Below are positions 1 to 12,199 of a stretch of 64,000 bases of DNA, piece after piece; the stretch's first letter is position 1, and each line of letters begins with the position of its first letter. A model generated the notes under the pieces. That model worked only from the letters and a program-made list of their open reading frames with translations, did no database searches and was not told the origin of the DNA. This DNA comes from Raffaelea ambrosiae (Eukaryota; Ascomycota; Sordariomycetes; Ophiostomatales; Ophiostomataceae): contig PCDI01000014.1 in NCBI GenBank assembly GCA_002778195.1, positions 868,222-932,221 on the forward strand, given 5' to 3'. Both the position numbers and the translations under genes were made by a program.

Positions 1-2476
1 AAAGTTTAATTAAATTTATTTTTATTTTTAATTCTTTAAGTTAAAAATAAAAACTTTTTTTTAAATATTATTAAAAAAAACTTTTTATTTTAAATTATAA
101 AAAAACTTATAATAATTATTAACGATTAACTTCGATTATTAATTTATTAATTTTAATACTTTTATTACTCGTATAAAGAATTATTAAAAGTAATACGTAA
201 AAAAAAAAAGTTAAAAAACGAAAAGTCGTAAAATAACTTCAAAAAAAAATAATAAAAACTTTTAAAAGCGCGAGTAACCCGCGTTTTAAAAGCGGTTTAA
301 AAGAGAGAAAAAAGAAAAAGCTTAAAGAGAAAACGAATAAAAAGCTAAGTATTACGTATTATAATTACGAAAAGAAAAAGTATATTATATTAAAATATAT
401 AAAGTTAAAAGTTAACTTTACGAAAGTTTAAAGAGTTAAAAGTGTATTAAAGCTTAACGTTAAGTTATAAAAAAAAAAAACCGCGTAAACGCTTTTATTT
501 AATTAAAAAAAAGAAGCTTTTATTAAAGTAAAGATTAATGTACGATTATATAACTTAACTATAATAAAAACTAATTAAAAAGAAAAAGCTGAGTTTCGCG
601 TTTAAAAATAGTAAACGGCTTAATTATTACGTTAACGACGTTATAAAAAGTATTATTTTAAAGAGTTTATATAGCTTTACGTAAGTATTTTACGAATAAA
701 AACAACGAGTAAAAGCTTTATTTTTTTAAAAGTTACGACTTTAAAGAATTTAATTATTAATATAATTAAAAGTAGTTAATAGTGTTTTAATTACTGTTTA
801 AATAAGCTTATAATAAATATACTTTAAAAGTTCGTTAAAAAAATTGAAACCGTTATAATCGTATATATAGTTTTTATACTTTTTAATCGTTTTAAATAAA
901 TTAAGTTTAATTAATATCTTTTTAAAAACGAAGTAACCTTAAAGCGTTAGCTTTATAATAGCTTATTAACGAAGTTTATTAATTTCGCTTTCGTATTTAA
1001 CGAGACGAACGCGGTTATATTATCGTTTATTTAAAAAACTAATTACGTAATTAATTTAATTAACGAAGCGTAGTTTTTCTATAAAAGTATTTTAAAAAAA
1101 ACTTATAAAACGAGCGAATTCGATTAAATAAAAGCTTAATTAAAGTATTTATTTTTTTATATTTAAAAAAAAACGGCTTTTTACAGCTTTACGTTAATTA
1201 TTAAAGCTTTAATAAAGTTATAATTAAAAACCGTTATACTTTTTCATTAATTTTAAAAATCTTAAATCGGATTTTAAACGTTAAATACTTTATTAAGCTC
1301 GATATTAAAAACGCTTATTATTAAATTTAAATCAAAAAAAGAAACGAGTAAAAAACGGCGTTTTACACGTAATACAAGCACTACGAATATACAATCTTAT
1401 CGTTTAACTTTATAAATACGTTAACTACGTTTTAATATTACGTTTATACGGCTTTTTACGAGTTAGTTAACGTAACGTATATTACGTATATAAATAACGT
1501 ATTAATGTTTTTTAAAAGTTAAAACGAATATATTAAACACGTATAAAATATATTTAAAAAGTTATAAAAAGTATAATTATTTATAAACTTAATTAAATAC
1601 GAATTTTATTAAAACTAAGTTAAGTTTTTAAAATTTATCTTTTTAATACCAAAGTATAAATAAACTTAACTTAAATAAAAACTATTATTATTTAAAAGTT
1701 ATTTAAAACGTATTAAAAGATTTAAGTGTTTTTAAAGTTTTATAACTTTTACTAACGTTTTATTTAAAAGTATTTTAAAATTATAACCTCGTTAAATAAA
1801 CTTTTAAAAAAAATAAAAAACGGGAAAAAGCTTAAACGAGTGCGCTTTAATAAAAGAGCGATATAAGTATTTTATTAATTATAAAAAGAATTTACTCGCT
1901 TTTTTTTATTAAAGCACTTCGACTTAACGCGCCGTTTATAACTTAAAATTAATACGTTAAAATTTATAAAAGTAGGGATTTTATTTTAGTTAAACGATAA
2001 AGGTTATTAATACTTTATCGTATTTTAGTTTTAAAAATAAAACGAGTTAAAGTTACGATATAACACTTTTAATTAAAAAATAATAACGATTATAAGTTCT
2101 TTTAAATATTAACGTTAATATTTAAAAAATAATCGATATAAAATCGAGGTTTTATTAAATTATATTAACTTATGTATATTTATATAATAAAAAAAGTTAA
2201 GCGAGAAGTAAGTTAAGTAATATATATATCTCACTTTTTTTAATTTTAAAATTAAACATCGGGTTAAAAAAACTAATTTTATTAATAACCTCTTTTAAAA
2301 ACCGAACTATTAAGAAAACCCGAATAAAAAAAAAGAGTTAAAGTTATTTTTTAACTTTGAATCGCGATTAATATTCGCGAAATAAATATTAGTTTTATAT
2401 ATTTATTTTAATTGCGTTAAAATTAAAGCGGTTATGGTTTAAAAAAAGTTATCGTTTAAAGCGATTTATATTAATA
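1..2476 (+). mobile_element. Family B Gypsy retrotransposon, partial copy B1
   Basis: This is the gag-end to pol part of a family B element, cut by the window edge on the left and by an inversion junction near 2476 on the right. Reading the plus strand through stops, a Ty3/Gypsy reverse transcriptase is visible around 1320-1700. Its active-site box reads Tyr-Ile-Asn-Asn at 1487-1498 where Tyr-x-Asp-Asp is expected, as G-to-A RIP changes would give. An RNase H segment follows at about 1960-2180. Its order and sequence match the plus-strand copy from about 21835 to 24400. It cannot encode active protein. Confidence 0.82.
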
Positions 2477-2626
2477 ATATAATCGCGCTCGTTTTATTAA
2501 ATACGAAAACGAAATTAATAAACTTCGTCGATAAGCTATCGTAAGGTTAACGTTTCGAAGTTACTTCGTTTTTAAAAGAGTATTACTTAAACTTAGTTTA
2601 TTTAAAACGATTAAAAAGTATAAAAC
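2477..2626 (-). mobile_element. Family B internal fragment in inverted orientation
   Basis: About 150 bp match the minus-strand pol region that also lies just left of the LTR at 8705 (compare 8530-8700). It joins the plus-strand copy B1 at a short shared TAATATA-like stretch, so the junction at about 2476 is a rearrangement point and not an insertion with a target duplication. Confidence 0.65.
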
Positions 2627-2996
2627 TATTAAAGTAGTACTTATAGTTAAGTAAAAGATTATAAAAAGTAAAAGTATCTCATTAACGAAAGTAAGATCTC
2701 GTAGATTATACAACTAAATCTTCTCTCCTTTTCTTTAAAAAGAGTAAGAAGCCCTCGCTATATCGAAGGCTTTTAAAAAGCTCTATACGTAGCGTCTTTA
2801 AGCCGCGTACGAAGCCTTAACCTCACGCTACACTCAGAGGTCCGTGCGTACGCTTCGTAACGCACCTTCTTTTAAGCTTACGTTAACTACACAATCACGT
2901 GCTTTATTAAAGGTAACACGTGTTTAAACAGGTTGCTCGCACGTATTTAAGCTGTTTGTAAAGCACGCATTTAAACAAGCTCGTAATATCTTTATA
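2627..2996 (-). repeat. Family B LTR
   Basis: This is a 370-bp family B LTR, read on the minus strand, with the conserved GCGTACGAAGCC, CACGTG and CGCGAT-like landmarks. Its TG start and CA end on the minus strand have decayed by RIP. A decayed polypurine tract (C-rich on the plus strand, 2999-3006) follows on the right, so it is the 3' LTR of the minus-strand copy to its right. It is also joined to element sequence on its left. Confidence 0.8.
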
Positions 2997-3759
2997 ATTT
3001 CCCCCCTCTCGTGGAGCTCGTCTTCGAGCGTGCGATTACGCTCGTTAGTAGTAAGCTCTTAAAGCGCTTAAAGCGCTTAACCGTATACGCGCTTAACGTT
3101 AACCCTCTTTCGTAGTGTTAGTACGGCCGTTATAACGTATAATACTTTACGCACTTTTTTCGTAAGTCTTTAATCGCTCTTTCCGTTTATAAAGTAAATA
3201 AAAGGTTAAGCGTTATTAAATAAACGAAAGGAAAATATAATTAAAGTTTTTTCGTCGCTCTTTTTACGCTCTTTTTTCTTTTTTTTTTTTTTNTTTTTAA
3301 CTTTATTACGCTTTAATAAAAACTTAACGTCGCTTTGTAAGATTCTCTTTTTACGTAACTTTTATATCTCGTCGTTACCTCGTTTTAAATACGGGTTTTA
3401 ATCGAACTTTAGTTTAATAACTCTTTTTCTTTTTTTTAAGTTACGTTTTAACTTTAAACCGTTAACGTTTTATAATCTTTAGTTTTTTTTCTTTTTAAAT
3501 CGCGTATAAACTTTAAATTATTAACGTTTTATAATCTTTAATTTTTTTTATTAACGTATTAATTTTAAATTATTAACGCTCCGCTTTATATAACTTCTTT
3601 TCTTTTAATAAATACTTCGTTATTAAGTCGTTACCTCTTTATTAACGGCTTTAAGTTTAAAAAATAATAAGTTTTTAATATAATAACGGTTTTTTATCAA
3701 CTTTCGTTCGTCGCTTTAACGCTTTATAATAAAAGTTAAGCGGTTAATCTTTTAACTCT

Positions 3760-4035
3760 TTAAGCCGCGCGCGTTTCGATTAAATAGTGTTTATACTTTT
3801 TAACTTTTTTATAAATAATTCCCCTTTTTATAAAAACTCTTTTTATAAAGCCGCGTTTTGTATAAATAGCGTTAGTAATTATAATTAACGTATTAGTTTT
3901 TATTACGCGATTAAACCGCGAAATAGTTAACTTTAATAGGCTTACTCGTCGTTTTTTAAACACTTTTCGTAATCGCTTTTTTACGTTTACTCCTTTAATA
4001 AGTTCCGCGCGCGGTGTTCCTCGTATTAAAAACAC
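3760..4035 (-). pseudogene. Remnant of the 3' open frame of family B (basic, Arg/Lys-rich)
   Basis: A 91-codon open frame on the sense strand of copy B2, downstream of pol. It is the RIP-surviving part of a longer basic reading frame that is also seen at 38491-38772 and in the plus-strand copies near 27500 and 50750. Shared landmarks are FLIRG-x-PRAELIK, VKKRLR-x-x-FKKRRVS and SRFNRVI. No family is recognised. It is a fragment of a transposon protein and probably not a host gene. Confidence 0.5.
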
Positions 4036-4164
4036 TTTATTTTATAATCGCGGTGCTTTTTTAACCTACGGTTATAACGTTAATAACTCGCGTATAATAT
4101 TATATTCGCTTTTTAACTTTATTTTAATCTCGTTTACGAGTTTCTTTCGTTACGTTATTAAAGT

Positions 4165-4240
4165 AAATAATAATAACGATAATGATAAAAACGACGATAA
4201 TAATAATAATAATAACGACGATAATAAAAACGAAAACCTT
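4165..4240 (-). repeat. GAC/AAT-type trinucleotide tract in family B
   Basis: An imperfect trinucleotide tract (AAC, GAC, GAT and AAT units on the plus strand) at the upstream edge of the 3' open frame. In the sense frame that is open at 38772 the codons are mainly TCG (Ser). The same tract recurs with different lengths at 10201-10268, 27259-27330, 38774-38805, 50510-50575 and 53410-53485. Confidence 0.7.
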
Positions 4241-7200
4241 TAAAATCCCACTTATATTTCGCTTATCGTCGAAAAAAACGACGACGTTTTAAGTCGAACC
4301 GTCGTCGCTTTTACTACGCTTTTCACTTTTACGTTTACGTTTATTAACAGCGTTTAGTTAATAAACTTTAGTTTAAATAACTTAAAAATCCACTATTTCG
4401 CTTATTATAAGTGCGTTTAATACGTATTCGCTGTTTAATCGCTTCGTTTAAAGTTAAATTTAAAATACGAGCGTAAAGTTAAAGCGTGTATTAAATATAT
4501 AAAAATATATAAAACTTATATAAATATATATAGTTGAGCTCTTTTCGCTCCGTCGTCGACTCGTTATTAACTTTCTTATATAGGTTTTTAAGTTAATTCG
4601 TAGTAATATAAACCGTACGATTAAATTCTTACGCGCTTTTAATACGCTTTTTACGCCCTTTTAAACCCACTTACTTAATAACGTTAAACTTAAAGCTTTT
4701 TTACGCGTGTTAGTCGACGCGATTACGTACTTCGTAGCTCGTATACTCCTTCTTTTCACTTAACACTTATTACGCTTTAAACTATTTTAAGAATTTATTA
4801 TACACGATTTTATAAGCTCTTCACTCGCTTCGTCGTCGAGTCGTTTTCGAGCTTTATTAACCCTTATTTAAAAGTAAGCCGAATACGTTACGTAAATAAC
4901 TCGCGCTCGTATCGCGTAAATCGTTATAGTTATTTATATTAACGTTAAATATATATCAATACGTACTCTCCTCACGCTATTTCTTCTTATAATAACGCTT
5001 CGTTAACGCTTCGCGTTAAGTTTTATTTTTAATCGTTAAAAAAACGGCTTTAAACCGTTTTCGTAACCGCGCGTTAAGCTACTAACGCTATTAACGCTTA
5101 AATAAATCTTTTAAACCCCGGTATTTAAACGCTAAACTATCTTTCTTACTCGCGTACTCTTATCGTACCGCCCTTAAGCTTTAATCGTTACGAAATAGTT
5201 TTTTTTATTTATTATTATCGCGCGCTCTTTAAGCCGCCCTCGTACCGCTTTCGCGCGTTTAAGTCTTTATATTTTTATAACTTATAATTAATAAACCACC
5301 GCAGTTTCGCTTACGAGCCGCTTCGTTTTTAAAATAATTTACTTTTTTTCCGCTTTTTTTTTATTACTTTTTAAGCTTAAAACCTTACGATTAGTTTTTA
5401 CGCGTACTTTATATCGTCTTTTAACACTTATTAGTTATATTTTACGAGTTACCTCGTTTATTAAACGAAGAAAAAACGCTTTTCGTTTTTTATTTAAGTA
5501 TTTTATACTTTTTTTACTTTTTATTCGTTTAATTCTTCTTTTAATAATAGGGTTTAAAAGGTTAACTACGTTTTGCGGTTTCTTTTTTAAAGCTTTAATA
5601 AAGTTATTAAAAACACGTTATAAAATTGGTTATATTAGTTAAAGAGTGTTATATAATATACTTACGACCCGACTTTAATTAAAACTATAAACGAGTTAAC
5701 GAAGTAAAAACTTATTTTTTTATAAAACACTTTTAACTTAAGGTTTTATATTAATAATTATACCAAATCTCTTACGTAGTACTTTTAAAGTTAATAACGA
5801 CGGTTATAATACTTCGTTTAAACTTTTTATACTTTTTTTAATATTTTATTATAAAAACTTATATTTTATTTAACTTTTTTACTCTTATTATAACTATGAG
5901 TACATCTTTTTTAATAAAGTCGTTTTTAATTTATATATATATCTTTAAGTAATATTTTATAAAGAAATAAAATAACGTATTGTTAATTATAACGTTAATC
6001 GCGTTATTATATACGTACTTCGTTATTAATAAAAGCTTAACTTAGTTTATTTAAAACTCGCTTATAAACGTACGTAAGTAGTGTTTTAACGTTTAATTTA
6101 TTCTTTCGATTTAACTATCGGTTTACGAGTGAAACGTTATAAAAAAGCGTTTTTTAATAAAGAGCTTTACGTAAAGCGTTATTTAATACGTATTAATAAA
6201 GACGCTTTTTTAGTTTAAAATAATACTATATAGTATATTAAATTTTATTTCGATTTTTATATATAAAACCTTTATTAACTAGTTTAACGTTATCGTCGTT
6301 TTTATAAAAAGGAACTTTACTATTTTCGTAAGCTTATTTACGATTATTAAAATCGTATTTACGTTTTACTCTTTATAGTAGATTTTTAATAGTTTCGTTA
6401 TAAAATCTATAAAGATTTTTTACTACGATCTTCGTAAAATAAAAAGTGTTTATAACTAGTTATACGATTTATATCGCGATACCGCTCTTCGCGTATACGT
6501 TAAACAACTATCAACGTACTCGTAAATATATATATTTATATACTTTTAAAAGAATTTCCTTTTTATTAACTCTTTTATACGAGTCTTTTTAAAGTATTTT
6601 ACTAAAGAGTTATCGTAATATACTTAAAAAATCTCTCTTTTTACCACTTTTTCTTTTAAAACGTAAATACGATTTTTAAACCGTAATAATTCCTTTAACT
6701 TCACGCTTTAATATTTAAAGGTAGTTATAATCGTTTTAATTTAAGCTTTTAACTACTAAGTCTTTTCGTTACTTATTTATAAAGTTTAAAATAATTCTAT
6801 TAATAACGTGTTTACATTTAATATTAACGAATTCTCCTTTTTTAACATAGCTTAACACATTCTTAAAAAAACTAACTATTTAAAGTAAGAATAAAACCGC
6901 CGTCGTAGCTTTAACGATAGCTCGCTTTAAGGTTATTACTAAAAAGCATTTAAATAGTAAGCTTAAATTTATTAAATTTAAACGAAAGGGTTTTTATACT
7001 CTTTACTCGCTTAAAGTATTATTCTTACGTAATTAATATAAACCGTATTAAATAATAACTTTTTTTAAGTTATAACCGCTTTAATTTTAACGTAATTAAA
7101 ATAAACATATAAAACTAACACTTGTTTCGTAAACACTAACCGCGATTTAAAGTCGAAAAACAACTTTAACTCTTCTTCTTTATCCGGTTTTTTTTAATAG

Positions 7201-8704
7201 TTTAATCTTCGAAAGAGGTTGTTAACGAGATTGATTTTTTTAACTTAATATTTAATTTTAAAATTAAAAAAGAGTGAAATATATACACTATTTAACTTAC
7301 CTTTTATTTAACTTTTTTTATTATATAAATATACGTAAGTTAATATAGTTTAATAAAACCTCGATTTTATATCAGCTATTTTTTAAATACTAACGTTAAT
7401 ATTTAAAAGAATTTATAATTATTATTATTTTTTAATTAAAAGTATTATATCGTAACTTTAACCCGTTTTATTTTTAAAACTAAAATACGATAAAGTATTA
7501 ATAACCCTCGTCGTTTAATTAAAATAAAATCCCCGCTTTTACGAATTTTAACGTATTAGTTTTAAACCGTAAATAGCGCGTTAAGTTGAAGTACTTTAAT
7601 AAAAAAGCGCGAGTAAATTCTTTTCGCAATTAATAAAATACTTATATCGCCCTTTCATCGAAGCGCACTCGTTTAAGCTTTTTTTTCGGTTTTTATTCTT
7701 TTTAAAAGTTTATTTAACAGGGTTATAATTTTAAAATACTTTTAAATAAAACGTTAATAAAAGTTATAAAACTTTATAAACATTTAAATCTTTTAATACG
7801 TTTTAAGTAACTTTTAAATAATAATAGCTTTTATTTAAGCCGGGTTTATTTACACCTTAATATTAAAAAGAATAAATCTTAAAAACTTAACTTAGTTTTG
7901 ATAAAATTCGCACTTAGTTAAGTTTATAAATAATTATATCTTTTATAACCTTTTAAATATATTTCACACGTGTTTAATATTTTCGTTTTAACTTTTAAAA
8001 AACATTAATACGTTATTTATATACGTAATATACGTTACGTTAACTAACTTACGAAAAGTTATATAAACGTAATATTAAAACGTAGTTAGCGTATTTATAA
8101 AGTTAAACGGTAAAACTATATACTCGTAGTGTTTATACCGCGTATAAAACGCCGTTTTCTACTCGTCTCTTTCTTTAATTCAAATCCGATAATAAGCGTC
8201 TTTAATATCGAGTTTAATAAAGTATTTAACGCTTGAAATCCGGTTTAAAAATCTTTAAAATTAATAAAAAAGCGTAACGGTTTTTAATCGTAACCTTATT
8301 AAAGCTTCGATAATTAACGTAAAGCCGTAAAAAGCCGTCGTTTTTAAGCATAAAAAGGATAAATACTTCGACTAAGCTTTTATTTAATCGAATTCGCTCG
8401 TTTTATAAATTCTCTTTAAAATACTTTCGTAACTCTTTTAACTTTCGTTTAAATAAAAGGTAAATCGTTTTATAAAAAGGCTACGCTTCGTTAACTAAGT
8501 CGATTACGTAGTTAGTTTTTTAAACGAGCGATAATATAACCGCGTTCGTTTCGTTAAATACGAGAGCGAAATTAATAAACTCTATTAATAAGCTATCGTA
8601 AAGCTAGCGTTTTAAAATTACTTCGTTTTTAAAAGGGTATTATTTAAGCTTAATTTATTTAAAGCGATTAAAGAGTATAAAAACTATATATACGATTACG
8701 ATAT

Positions 8705-9050
8705 TATTAAAGTAGTACTTGTAATTAAGTAAAGGATTACAAAAGGTAAAAGTATTTTATTAACAAAGGTAGGATTTCGTAGATTATACAACTAAATCTT
8801 ATTCCCCTTCTTTCGAAAAGGGTAAAAAGCCCTCGTTATATCGAGGGCTCTTAAAGAGCTTTATACGTAGCGTCTTTAAACCGCGTACGAAGCTTTAACT
8901 CCGCGCTATACCCAGAGGTCCGTGCGTGCGCTTACATTAGTTATATAATCACGTGCCCTACTAAAAGTAACACGTGTTTAAACAGGTTACGCGCACGTGT
9001 TTAAGCTGTTTATAAAGGACGCATTCGAGCAAGCTCGTAATATTTTTATA
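8705..9050 (-). repeat. Family B LTR shared by two minus-strand copies
   Basis: A 346-bp LTR variant. Compared with the 370-bp form it lacks about 26 bp just before the CACGTG cluster. Element sequence lies on both sides: the RT end of copy B2 to the left and the polypurine side of copy B3 to the right. It therefore acts as 5' LTR of one copy and 3' LTR of the next. Confidence 0.8.
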
Positions 9051-10300
9051 ATTATCCCCCCTTTCGTAAAGCTCGTTTTCGAGCGTATGGTTACGCTCGT
9101 TAATAGTAAGCTTTTAAAGCGCTTAAAGCGTTTAGCCGTATACGCGCTTAACGTTAGCCTTTCTTCGTAGTGTTAATACGGCCGTTATAACGTATAACAC
9201 TTTACGCACTTTCTTCGTAAGTCTTTAATCGCTTTTTTCGTTTATAAAGTAAATAAAAGGTTGAGCGTTATTAAGCAGTCGAGAAAAAAACATAATTAGA
9301 GTTTTCTCGTCGCTCTTTTTACGCTCTTCTTTCTTTCTTTTCTTTTTTTTTTTAACTTTAACACGCTTTAGTAAAGCTTTAACGTCGTTACGTTAAATCA
9401 CCGCTTAATATAATCTTTATTTTTACGTTTTTAACTCGCTTTTTACGCGGTTTATCGTTAAATATTAGTTTTATAACTTTTTTTTTTAAATTACGCTTTT
9501 ACGTCGGGTTATTAACGTTTCGCGTTTTTTAACTTTTTTTTAAAATTATAAGTAAGCTTTAGTTTATTAACGTTTTATATTCTTTAGTTTTTTCTTTCTT
9601 TTTTAATCTTTTTTTTAATTTCGAGTTATTAACGTTTTACTTTATTTAACTTTTTTTTCTTAAGTACGTACTTTATTATTAAGTCGTTAACTCCTCGTTA
9701 ACGGTTTTAAGTTTAAAATAATAAGTTTTTAATATAACGACGGTTTTTCGTTAACCTTCGTTTATTACGCTAACTTTATATAATAAACGTTTAATAATTA
9801 GTCTTTTAACTCGTTAAATCGCGCTCGTTTTAGTTAAGTAATGTTTATACTCTTTAACTCTTTTATAAATAAAGTTATATTACGTACGAGTAGCGTTAAT
9901 AAGCGTAGTTAACGTATCGCTTTTCAATAAGTTAACGTCGTTGTACGGTTAAACCGCGGAGTAGTTAGCTTTAACATACTCACTCGTCGCTTTTCGAGCG
10001 CTTCGCGTAATCGTTCCTTTACGCTCGCTCCCTTAGTAAGTCCCGCGCGCGATACTCCGCGTATTAAAAACACTTTATCTTACGATTACGGGGCTTCTTC
10101 GACCCGTGGTCGTAGCGTTAATAACTCGCGTATAGTATTATACCCGCCGCTTAACCTTATTTTAATCTCGTTTATAAACCCTTTTCGTCTCGTTATCGAG
10201 GTTAAAAACGACGACGACGATAATAAAAACGACGATAACAATAATAACGACGACGACGACGATGAAAACGAAAACTTTTAAAATTCCGCTTACGTCCCGC

Positions 10301-10724
10301 TATAACGAACACCGGGTTCTCAAGTGATAAACCTGCGTAAGAGTTTATGTTAATAAGATAGTTAAGGCTCGAGGTTTATAATACTAAAGCAGTCTTATTT
10401 CTTCGTGCGTACGGGCGAGTGTTCGAAAGCTGTTAAAGCTATTCGGGGTTGTCCTAAATACTTAGATTAACTACTAAAGAGTCTAACTCTTCCTATCTAT
10501 TTATTCAAGGAAACGAACCTGCCTTTTTATTTATCTAAAGTAATCACTACTCCGTGATTCGAGTCGATGATTATCACTAACTATCATTAATTATCATTAA
10601 TTCTCCGTGATCTTACGTAATAAGTCACGTAATATGTCTTTCTACCTTCTTTAACCGTTTTCGTGGTTTCGCTTATAGTTAATAGCGGGGCTTTTAGCTG
10701 AGGGCCGCGACGCGAGTCGTAACA
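10301..10724 (-). repeat. Family A LTR, 3' LTR on the minus strand
   Basis: A 424-bp copy aligned base for base with 17398-17821. On the plus strand it runs from TATAACGAACACC (TG decayed to TA) to GTCGTAACA. It holds short 11-bp-like tandem units (ATCATTAATT type) near 10575-10605, more regular here than in the other LTR. Confidence 0.93.
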
Positions 10725-10741
10725 TTATCCTCCTCCTTCAT
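10725..10741 (-). other. Polypurine tract of family A
   Basis: Directly inside the left LTR the minus strand reads AATGAAGGAGGAGGATAA and then the LTR start TGTTACG. A purine run next to the 3' LTR is the usual plus-strand primer site. It fixes the element as minus-strand coded. Confidence 0.8.
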
Positions 10742-11365
10742 TGTTTTTACCCTTAAAAACTTAACTTTGTTTTCTTCTTTCGTAAGTTCCTTCATTATAT
10801 CTCTTCGAGTCTCAAAGTCGTATCTTTCGCAACGTTATACCGTTCTTACTAACTCCATCAACTTCGAAGGTTTCGAAGTTATACCGTGTTCGTTTTATTC
10901 TTCAAAGGGTTTCTTTTATTAAATGTTTAAAGAAGGGTTTCGTTATTTTACTTACGTTCGACGCGGGCGTTTTTGCGATAGCTCGAAGGAGCTTGCTTCT
11001 CTTTATAAGTGTTTCTTTTCTTTTATAGTTCTTCTTTTTTAACTTCTTTACGTAGTAAAGCGTCTTTTTATTAAGTTTCGTCGCTTTAAAGGAGTTAAAA
11101 ACCTAGCCGAGTAAAAGCTTTTGGCGGCGTAAAAAGCTTTTAACGAGGGTTTCGCTCGTTTAATACGTTTAAAGCGTTAAAAAGAAAAAGTAATTACGAA
11201 AGCGAAGGATTTAACTATTTATAATTTAAAAACGTTAAATAAGTTAAATGTTATTAAAGAGCGTAAACGCTAAGAGGCGGCTTATATTAAAGTAAATCGT
11301 GTATTTATTAAAGAGTTTAAAATCGTTACGTCGTTTTAATCTTTAAAAGCTATTAGTGTTATTGA

Positions 11366-11557
11366 TTAAAGTATGGTGTTAAAGGGTTTAAATGTTTTCG
11401 TAACGAATTCCTTTATAAGGTGAGTTCTTTGTTTGTTATACGAGTTTATCACTTTATTTATTAATTCCGTTTTTAATAATTCTTTAACTCTCGCAAAGCA
11501 TTCGTTAGGTTTATAACGGGTTTTTATATATTTTTTGAGTTTGAATAGTTTTTCCAT
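11366..11557 (-). pseudogene. Leftover open frame near the 3' end of family A
   Basis: A 63-codon, Lys-rich open frame downstream of the integrase on the sense strand. It may be part of the carboxyl end of the polyprotein that escaped stops. No chromodomain or other motif is recognised. It is listed because it is one of the few open stretches in the element. Confidence 0.35.
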
Positions 11558-12199
11558 TTAATAAAGTAGCGAATTTATTTTCTTTTTCTTTTATATTCAA
11601 CGATTCTTTTTACTTCGTATTTCACTTCGTCGTTATCGAGTTTTACATTCGTTTTAATTAAGATGTTTTTCGATATTGGTTTTAAAAGCGAAATATAAAA
11701 AATCGAGTGAATCTTCATTTCCTTCGATAGCTCGAGTTTATAGTTCTATTCTAAGATTTTCTTTTTAATTTTAAATAAGTTAAGCTTTTTATAGTCTAAT
11801 TTATCGTTTAATCTTTTAGTTTTAATATTTTTACGAAATAAATACGTAGTTTTTCTCTTCGTTAAAGTTAGTCTTTTAACTCTTTTTTTATTAACTTATC
11901 GTATTATAGTTTCTTATATCTTCTTAAGGTTTCTTTAAAGTGTTTCTTACGTTTTTATCATGTTTTCTTTATACTATAAAGCTACTTATGCTTAGCTTTC
12001 TTTTAACACTGGTTGTTAATACGCTTTCGAGTGGAATTCGTAGTTAATGTAAAACGAGAATGTTTTAGTCGTTTTCGTATTTACGTTATTATAAGCGAAT
12101 TATACTAATAGTAATAGTTATATTTAATCGTTTTACGAGTAATTTACGTAGCTTCGTAAGTATTATTTAATAATTTAATTAGTTTTTTCCGTTTATTCG

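Larger units (their letters stand above)
2997..8704 (-). mobile_element. Family B Gypsy copy B2, internal region, gag-deleted
   Basis: This internal region lies between the LTRs 2627-2996 and 8705-9050. On the minus strand it holds the same order as the complete copy 37210-45514: a 3' open-frame region with poly-Ser codons (around 3760-4235), integrase, RNase H (about 7300-7600) and reverse transcriptase (about 7900-8250). About 1.8 kb next to the 5' LTR, the gag region present at 43310-45145 in the complete copy, is missing. All frames carry RIP stops. A single N lies at 3293 in a T run. Confidence 0.78.
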
